This document shows, in pieces, positions 58,501 through 64,000 of a stretch of DNA of 64,000 nt. The notes under the pieces were generated by a model. That model saw only the letters and a list, made by a program, of their open reading frames with translations, was not told where the DNA came from and made no database searches. The stretch's first letter is position 1, and each line of letters begins with the position of its first letter. The stretch covers positions 2,365,753-2,429,752 of the forward strand of contig NC_049995.1 of assembly GCF_000003815.2 (NCBI RefSeq), in the 5' to 3' direction. Source of the DNA: Branchiostoma floridae (lineage: Eukaryota > Chordata > Leptocardii > Amphioxiformes > Branchiostomatidae). The position numbers and the translations under genes were made by a program.

Positions 58501-60802
58501 CTGCTTCAGCGATCCTTGTCAAAACGGCGCCACCTGCGTAGACGCCATCAACGGATACGCCTGCAGCTGTGCCCCTGGCTACAATGGGACTCACTGTGAG
58601 ATCGACATTGATGAATGCAGCAGCTCCCCCTGTCAGAATGGAGCAAACTGCACCCAGCCGTACCCTGGTGTCTACGAGTGCCTGTGCTTGGACGGCTTTG
58701 CTGGAATAAACTGCGAACACAATGACACCTGTATCAATAATTTGTGCCAAAATGGAGCAACATGCGTGGCCTACCCAACCAACTACACATGCGTGTGTGC
58801 AGCCGGTTTCACAGGGACGTTCTGTGACGTGGTCACCACGACACCAGGTACAAGCACTGCCGTGTGGATCAGTAGTAGCACAAGTAGTGTAGATAGAACT
58901 AGCACGCTATTCAGCACCCAAATAACACCGGTTGATGTGATGAGTGTGACTTCGATAACTGCATTTCTAACCCCGACCAGCGTTCACCTTCCAGCAAGTA
59001 CAGATGATTTACTAACATCACCACTTGTCTCTGTAGCGACAATAACACCAGAGTCAACCATGGAGCAGTCACTCATAACAATGTCATCCTCTGTTACCAC
59101 CTTACCATCAATAACAACTAACGCATACCCGACATCAGCACTGTCACTTAGCATCTCATCCACTGCAACATCTAACCCATCAGCTTCTGTAGAACTGTCT
59201 GAAGTAACCATGGCAACCCAAACTGTCTCCATAGCAACAAGCATACAGCCTACCCTGCAACCCACCTCCACCAACCTGCAGCTGGCTAGCACTCCACCAC
59301 TGCTGCTAACAACATCTCTCAATGCATCAGACATTCAAACTTCAGTNNNNNNNNNNNNNNNNNNNNNNNNNNNNNNNNNNNNNNNNNNNNNNNNNNNNNN
59401 NNNNNNNNNNNNNNNNNNNNNNNNNNNNNNNNNNNNNNNNNNNNNNTTTTAGAAAGTGGCATTGTGTCAGAAAGTCAGCTACAGCCAACTCCTATGTTAT
59501 CTTCAATGGCATCAACATTAGTAGAAACATCAGAAAGTACAATACAGTTCAGTACTGGTACCTCATTTATCTATCCAACAAGTACACTAAGTCTGGAAAT
59601 GACCTCAGAATCTTCAACAGTCTCCTACAGTGAAGATGTATCTGTGCCTGTTGGTACGTCAATTTCTCCTTCCTTGCAAACGAGTCAGTCATCACTTTCA
59701 CTTGGATCCGTTCCGGCTTCTCAGACAATACTTGAAACATACAGCTCTACAGTTGGACCTTCAGTCCCATCTCTTGTTATATCTTCAACAGAGGTTACAA
59801 CTACACAAATCACAGCTGAAAGTTCAGCAGGACAACAGAGTACACTATCTATTCCGGTATCAACAACTGTAATGCCTAGTGTCTTGCCACCAACAAGCAC
59901 TGTGCAGCTGAGTTCAACATCTCTTCCAGCATCAACTGCAGCAACATCTAGTGTCTTGCTGCCAACAAGAAGTGTACCGGTTGCTGTTACCAACACATTG
60001 TCAACAACCATGTCCTTTGCCACAACTTCAATGATGAGTGAAACAACAGAGATATTTCCGGAACCTTCAATATTTGTGACTGAAACAGTTTTTGAAACCG
60101 TTGCCCCATCCACAGTCCTTGAAACGTCTGTTGTATTAACCAGTACACCTGTTGGTTCCAGTACCTTGGTGTCTCCAGTGATGGCTATGAGCTCGACATC
60201 ATCTTCTTTGCCAACTACTACTGTTACAACTACTGTGGCTCAAATACCAGTATCTACCAGTCAACTCGATACTACCATTTCAGAAAGTTTGGCCCCATCA
60301 ACAGAAACACTTTCTGTAACAATGGTAGTTCCAGAGTCAGCCACTACACAACTACCATCTTTCACAGGAACATTCTCTCCTGTCCTGCATACATCCACAA
60401 GTCAAATGCCACAATTTTCATTCACCCAATCTGTATCATTGCCTCAGTCTTCAACAACAAGACTGACTGACTTGACCACTACACAACAGGCCCCTTTGAC
60501 AAGGACACTCACGGCAATATTGCCTGCTTCTGCCAGTCAAGTGTCAACCAGTCAGCCCACCATTTTGCCTCAGCCTACATCAATGGCTGCTACGCAAACA
60601 GCAATAACCACAGAACTGATCACAGTTTTAGCTTCAGAATCAGCGCAAACCTCTGTTATACCATCATCAATGACTATGGTTCCTGAACCAGCTTCAAAGT
60701 GTTATTGTGACCAGCATGCCATCAAGTGGTTCTCCCACAGCTTTTCCGACTTTGGAAATATCCAGCTCAACAGAAATACTGGAAACTACAACTGAAGTCT
60801 TG
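40537..60802 (+). CDS. Giant DNER-like protein: about 51 EGF domains plus mucin-like region, 3' end in gap
   Basis: Coding exons: 40503(ATG 40537)-41461, 41959-42075, 42467-42932, 43600-43730, 44197-44301, 44754-44897, 45437-45591, 46150-46310, 46690-47618, 48755-48868, 49388-50578, 51227-51466, 51857-51958, 52685-52895, 53037-53290, 53693-53897, 54264-54409, 54728-54899, 55371-55537, 55840-55945, 57578-57702 and 58344-gap-60802. All junctions keep frame. About 2,390 aa precede the first gap. The signal peptide is [16 protein letters not shown], so ATG 40750 is an alternative start. The N-terminal domain ends [12 protein letters not shown], then [17 protein letters not shown], closely matching the human DNER LRLTLVVKVSTC/EATFSCTCEEQYVGTFC segment. 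EGF repeats and a Ser/Thr-rich region follow. No DSL, LNR or LamG domain is seen. No transmembrane segment is visible; it may lie beyond the gap. Adhesion or Notch-pathway roles are inferred. Confidence 0.82.
42191..42284. repeat. Hairpin element in an intron of the DNER-like gene
   Basis: AGCCTGTGTACCATCCTACA...TAGTGACCGCTGGCTCA pairs with TGAGCCAGTGGTCACTA...GAGGATGGTACTCAGGCT. The stem is about 37 bp with a few mismatches and a loop of about 18 bases. It is a mini-MITE or a microRNA-like hairpin. Confidence 0.7.
43075..43192. repeat. Inverted-repeat element in an intron of the DNER-like gene
   Basis: CACACCTATGTTCCAACATA near 43076 mirrors TGTTGGAACATAGGGGTGT near 43171. This is a small foldback unit with no coding content. 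Confidence 0.5.
46690..47618 (+). repeat. Coding tandem array: eight EGF units in one exon
   Basis: EGF units repeat every 114 bases. Their core pattern is [18 protein letters not shown] followed by [17 protein letters not shown], with two alternating flavours (GGTC...NDF and GATC...NDY). The flavours suggest duplication as pairs. This is the most homogeneous part of the gene and is contained in a single phase 2 to phase 1 exon. Confidence 0.9.
47619..48754 (+). other. Intron of the DNER-like gene
   Basis: Apart from the hAT-like MITE at 47695, it holds AT-rich sequence and a second CAGGGCTGTGTC word near 48419 without a clear partner. No exon is recognised. Confidence 0.5.
47695..47895. mobile_element. 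Possible hAT-type MITE
   Basis: The left end CAGGGATAGCTCCAGGACCT is roughly mirrored by the right end AGCTGGAAAGAGCCCTG, and GTCCCA/TGGGAC pairs lie inside. CAGGG...CCCTG ends are typical of hAT elements. The terminal repeats are imperfect. Confidence 0.4.
52315..52495 (+). repeat. Diverged copy of the 3199/6185 repeat family, internally duplicated
   Basis: ACCGTTTTCAATACACCTTT and GTGTATCTTATTACCCAAATG correspond to CCGTTTCCAATATC and GTATCTTATTACCTGGATG at 6185-6306. A block beginning ACCATTTTCAATGCACC is repeated about 75 bases on. Confidence 0.5.
52525..52631 (+). pseudogene. Truncated duplicate of an EGF exon
   Basis: This stretch starts after a good acceptor (CTTTCCAG) and repeats the first 105 or so bases of the true exon at 52685 (GCCTTGTGTGATCAGCCCAT and following) with about eight differences. 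It then breaks into unrelated sequence and reaches TAA in frame (ATG TAC ACC CTA AAA TAA) with no consensus donor. Including it would truncate the protein, so it is probably a dead exon or a haplotype mis-assembly. Confidence 0.75.
56277..57514. mobile_element. hAT-like non-autonomous element, interrupted
   Basis: The ends CAGGGCTCGAAATA and TATTTCGAGCCCTG are perfect 14-bp inverted repeats with the CAGGG signature of hAT transposons. Subterminal TGCAGGT/ACCTGCA words are repeated many times. No clear 8-bp target duplication is visible. It is inserted in the intron before the 57578 exon and contains the element at 56461-57366. Confidence 0.75.
56461..57366. mobile_element. Pogo/mariner-like non-autonomous element nested in the hAT-like element
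   Basis: The left end CAGTGAAACCTGTCTATAGC (GGCCAC follows) and right end GTGGCCGCTAATACAGGTTT (GACTCA follows) are inverted copies with small differences. It is flanked by TA on both sides. GTGGCCACTATAG-type subterminal repeats are present. CAGTGAAACCT-type ends are typical of pogo/Tigger relatives. No transposase frame is seen. Confidence 0.75.
58844..60802 (+). other. Ser/Thr-rich mucin-like segment of the DNER-like protein
   Basis: After the last EGF domain (ending GFTGTFC) the frame turns into Ser/Thr/Pro-rich sequence ([11 protein letters not shown]..., [20 protein letters not shown]...) for over 600 residues on both sides of the 100-N gap. It would be densely O-glycosylated and form an extended stalk. 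A one-base frame change near 60696 separates the last 35 or so residues ([19 protein letters not shown]) from the rest. Confidence 0.8.
59347..59446. other. Assembly gap of 100 N
   Basis: Exactly 100 N, so the size is probably a placeholder. Ser/Thr-rich coding sequence is open on both sides but in different window frames, so the true length is unknown. Confidence 0.95.
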
Positions 60803-61733
60803 NNNNNNNNNNNNNNNNNNNNNNNNNNNNNNNNNNNNNNNNNNNNNNNNNNNNNNNNNNNNNNNNNNNNNNNNNNNNNNNNNNNNNNNNNNNNNNNNNN
60901 NNNNNNNNNNNNNNNNNNNNNNNNNNNNNNNNNNNNNNNNNNNNNNNNNNNNNNNNNNNNNNNNNNNNNNNNNNNNNNNNNNNNNNNNNNNNNNNNNNNN
61001 NNNNNNNNNNNNNNNNNNNNNNNNNNNNNNNNNNNNNNNNNNNNNNNNNNNNNNNNNNNNNNNNNNNNNNNNNNNNNNNNNNNNNNNNNNNNNNNNNNNN
61101 NNNNNNNNNNNNNNNNNNNNNNNNNNNNNNNNNNNNNNNNNNNNNNNNNNNNNNNNNNNNNNNNNNNNNNNNNNNNNNNNNNNNNNNNNNNNNNNNNNNN
61201 NNNNNNNNNNNNNNNNNNNNNNNNNNNNNNNNNNNNNNNNNNNNNNNNNNNNNNNNNNNNNNNNNNNNNNNNNNNNNNNNNNNNNNNNNNNNNNNNNNNN
61301 NNNNNNNNNNNNNNNNNNNNNNNNNNNNNNNNNNNNNNNNNNNNNNNNNNNNNNNNNNNNNNNNNNNNNNNNNNNNNNNNNNNNNNNNNNNNNNNNNNNN
61401 NNNNNNNNNNNNNNNNNNNNNNNNNNNNNNNNNNNNNNNNNNNNNNNNNNNNNNNNNNNNNNNNNNNNNNNNNNNNNNNNNNNNNNNNNNNNNNNNNNNN
61501 NNNNNNNNNNNNNNNNNNNNNNNNNNNNNNNNNNNNNNNNNNNNNNNNNNNNNNNNNNNNNNNNNNNNNNNNNNNNNNNNNNNNNNNNNNNNNNNNNNNN
61601 NNNNNNNNNNNNNNNNNNNNNNNNNNNNNNNNNNNNNNNNNNNNNNNNNNNNNNNNNNNNNNNNNNNNNNNNNNNNNNNNNNNNNNNNNNNNNNNNNNNN
61701 NNNNNNNNNNNNNNNNNNNNNNNNNNNNNNNNN
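60803..61733. other. Assembly gap of 931 N
   Basis: It interrupts the mucin-like coding region. The C-terminus, and any membrane anchor, of the DNER-like protein cannot be read here. Confidence 0.95.
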
Positions 61734-62860
61734 AATCAAGTTTCAATACCATGACTTCAATATCATGACTATCATAACTGGTCTCACTGATGTTCACAAC
61801 TAAACTCACACCGATGTTTACATCAACAAAGTCACAAGTGCGACAAAGCTTCCCGACATCATTACCCTCAATGGATGCCATGGCGTTAGGAAACAACAAC
61901 ATTGAAACTTATGAAGTCAGAATTTCTCTCCGAGAGTGTCCAAAATAATCTGCCATCATTGGAGTCGATGAACAGATGGCAACTGAAAAGAAGTTTAAAG
62001 CATGTCACCTGCCAGAGTTCCGTTGCCAACCGCGGCAAAGATGTCCTTGTCAATTTTTATGTGAGTTCCCTGTAACAACCACGGCATTCCTTACATCAAG
62101 TAAACAGAGTATTACATTGCCACCTTCATACTCTGACTTGTATGAAATAGAGCCGGTTTTCAAGAATAATGACCTTTGAGAAGGAGTATTCAAGTGCCAC
62201 AAAAGAAGCAAGAACAGTTCCTGGGCTGAGCAATGTGATTACAGGTAATTTTTTGTTATTGATATTTCCGATATGCTTTGGTCAATAATGTTTTACAGTT
62301 ATCATATGTAACTTTGTAGTAGTATTTATTTCATCATTTTTTTGTCTGAAATTTTGTTTTCGTTGCAGGATTTTATTGGTTTTTCAAAGATATTTTTTGC
62401 TTTTATTTCTTGAATTTATTTTTGTGTATTGCCATTTCATTAGAATGTTTTTATGACTTGCATATTTTATTCATTTTAGACCAGACATGCAAATATATCT
62501 TTTGTTTCAGAGTCAAGACTTCAACTGTTATTGCTACATCCAACTTTGGAGTCAGAATATCACCCATAAGTGGTCCAAACTTTTTAAAACAGGAAGACGG
62601 CAAAAACAGTAACGCATGGAACTGAATACCAATCAAAGATGGCAATGCAAAGATCAAGCTCACATGATCGTGTCCTGTCATCGACAAACGTTCTCTCCAG
62701 CCAAGACAGTGCAATATTCAAGACAAAGGCAAAACATTGTGGTGATAATGAATCATTAGGAAAATTTGCAGGAGAAAGGATTGCAAATCTGTTTTCCACA
62801 GATTTTCTAGTGATATCGCAGGCTCACTCACTCACTCGCAAACCTCCACAATAACTACCA
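61734..62860 (+). other. Possible remains of the DNER-like 3' coding region, frames broken
   Basis: Ser/Thr-biased pieces appear in several frames: SSFNTMTSIS then TGA (61766) and TAA (61775); then TTKLTPMFTSTKSQV to TAA at 61946; then VTTTAFLTSSKQSITLPPSY to 62179; then MQRSSSHDRVLSSTNVLSSQ to about 62852. Either sequence errors next to the gap break one frame, or this is decayed or non-coding DNA. No transmembrane segment with a following basic stop-transfer is evident. Confidence 0.35.
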
Positions 62861-64000
62861 TACAACTGGCTTATTTCTGATGGAACCTTCAGAAATTGCA
62901 CAGGCTAGTCTGAATTTAGAAGATGGCATGCAAGTCTGCTTTATTATCAGGGACTCCAGACCCAGCTATGACAAGAAAGAGTTCTGAAAACCTTTCATGA
63001 CTTGTTCCAATGTGTTTGGGAACGGACCTCTCCTTGGTGCTGAATGCACAGATATTGCAGTTTACTAGTTATAAAGAAAGTTTTTTGTCTCAGGACACCA
63101 GGCATTCTTTGCTTAGCTTTCCTCGCAGCTCTGAAGATATTGCTTCTGCACTATCAGTGGTGGTTGGCTCTAGGCTGGTAAAAACCACCAGGATATATTG
63201 GGATATTTTGAAATATTTTGAAAGTTTCTGCTTCCATTGAATTTTGCACCATTTTCATTGAAATCATGAATTTTTTTCACATGTGTAAAACAAACAAGAT
63301 TTTGGTTTTGTAAAAAAAAAATGTTTTAGAATGTTTTTTTACATGTATTTTGTTGGTAATTTCACCAATATTTTTCATGAGTTTCGTTTCAAGTTACTCC
63401 ACTCACCCCAAATAAAGGAATACTAGTAAGAGCTTTAGGAGGTATGTTATATCCACATATAGGCATGGCTCAAGCATGGTTTGTAGTAGAGAAGTGTGTA
63501 TCCTAACCTAATGGCTTCATTCTCCTGTCATCCTCACTTTTCATTACATGTTGATGCTGTCTCATTCCCTTTTACCAATGCTATTTATGGGACAGTCAAC
63601 AATGTGTACAACATACTGTTTTCAGAAAATACTTTCAAATGCAATAGAAACCTATCTTTATATAAATTTTGAATGCATTTTTCTCTGCCGTTGAGAATTT
63701 AAGTATTGTTGACTGTTCCTGATTGATACCTGTCAACCTAGCATCATGTCAGATGTTCTTAACCCTCTACTAAATGAATGTGATTCTATGCTGTTTGTTG
63801 TGACCATATTATGCATGTTTGTACCCTGTGTTGGTCTGTGATGCATGTAAGGTTTCATGTACTGTACTATATTAGATTAGTATTCTGAAATGTATGTTTT
63901 GATTTATGATAGTTGATATTTACAGATTTGTAGTACAGTGTGCACCATTTTTCTTAATGTAAAAACTTAAGCCTTTTGTTTTTTAAACGACATACATATA
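62861..64000. other. AT-rich sequence, no gene recognised
   Basis: Likely 3' UTR or spacer. An AATAAA near 63412 is the only feature of note. Confidence 0.45.

Noticed and set aside
40537-60802. Identification as a Notch receptor, Crumbs or fibropellin
   Set aside because: No LNR, ankyrin, LamG or avidin-like domain is visible, and the N-terminal domain matches DNER better.
60694-61902. Open frames of 300-400 codons on both strands
   Set aside because: They exist only because the 931 N translate as unknown residues; no coding evidence spans the gap.

Overview
The window looks like nuclear DNA of a cephalochordate (amphioxus, Branchiostoma type). The genes are intron-rich with GT-AG splice sites. 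They encode chordate or metazoan extracellular proteins (CUB, LDLa, fibrinogen C-terminal, long EGF arrays), a sterol desaturase and a Pol III initiation factor. Introns and spacers are full of TIR elements, a tRNA-derived SINE and AT-rich dispersed repeats. The species is inferred; no species-specific marker was available. Two N gaps (59347-59446 and 60803-61733) show that this is a draft assembly.

Layout. (1) 2033-14780, plus strand: a TATA promoter with a non-coding first exon, then seven coding exons of a 429-residue single-pass membrane protein with the order signal peptide, CUB, LDLa, CUB, LDLa, TM. Its last intron carries a large foldback repeat at about 10945-14172. (2) 17274-24903, minus strand: a four-exon secreted angiopoietin-like protein (359 aa) with the angiopoietin-type N-terminal motif, a short coiled coil and a fibrinogen C-terminal domain. 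Intron 1 holds a SINE and a cluster of promoter-like motifs. (3) 29669-31723, plus strand: four exons of lathosterol 5-desaturase (SC5D), starting 98 bp after a 600-bp MITE. (4) 34132-35409, plus strand: BRF2, with an intronless CDS. (5) about 36430 to beyond 60802, plus strand: a giant DNER-like gene. It has a 5' non-coding exon, an N-terminal domain resembling that of vertebrate DNER, about 51 EGF domains over 22 coding exons, then a long Ser/Thr-rich mucin-like region that runs into the second gap. Its C-terminus is unresolved.

The genes do not form an operon or an obvious pathway. Three of the five encode secreted or cell-surface proteins. SC5D is an ER sterol enzyme and BRF2 is nuclear. 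All exon junctions were checked for reading-phase continuity by eye; no alignment or database search was run. The observations most worth pursuing are the DNER-like protein with about five times the EGF count of human DNER, the cysteine-to-serine change at the BRF2 redox-sensor position, an angiopoietin-type N-terminus in a short protein, the ATGCAAAT dyad array with a roughly 118-bp period inside a foldback element, and a twin CArG cluster in the angiopoietin-like intron.
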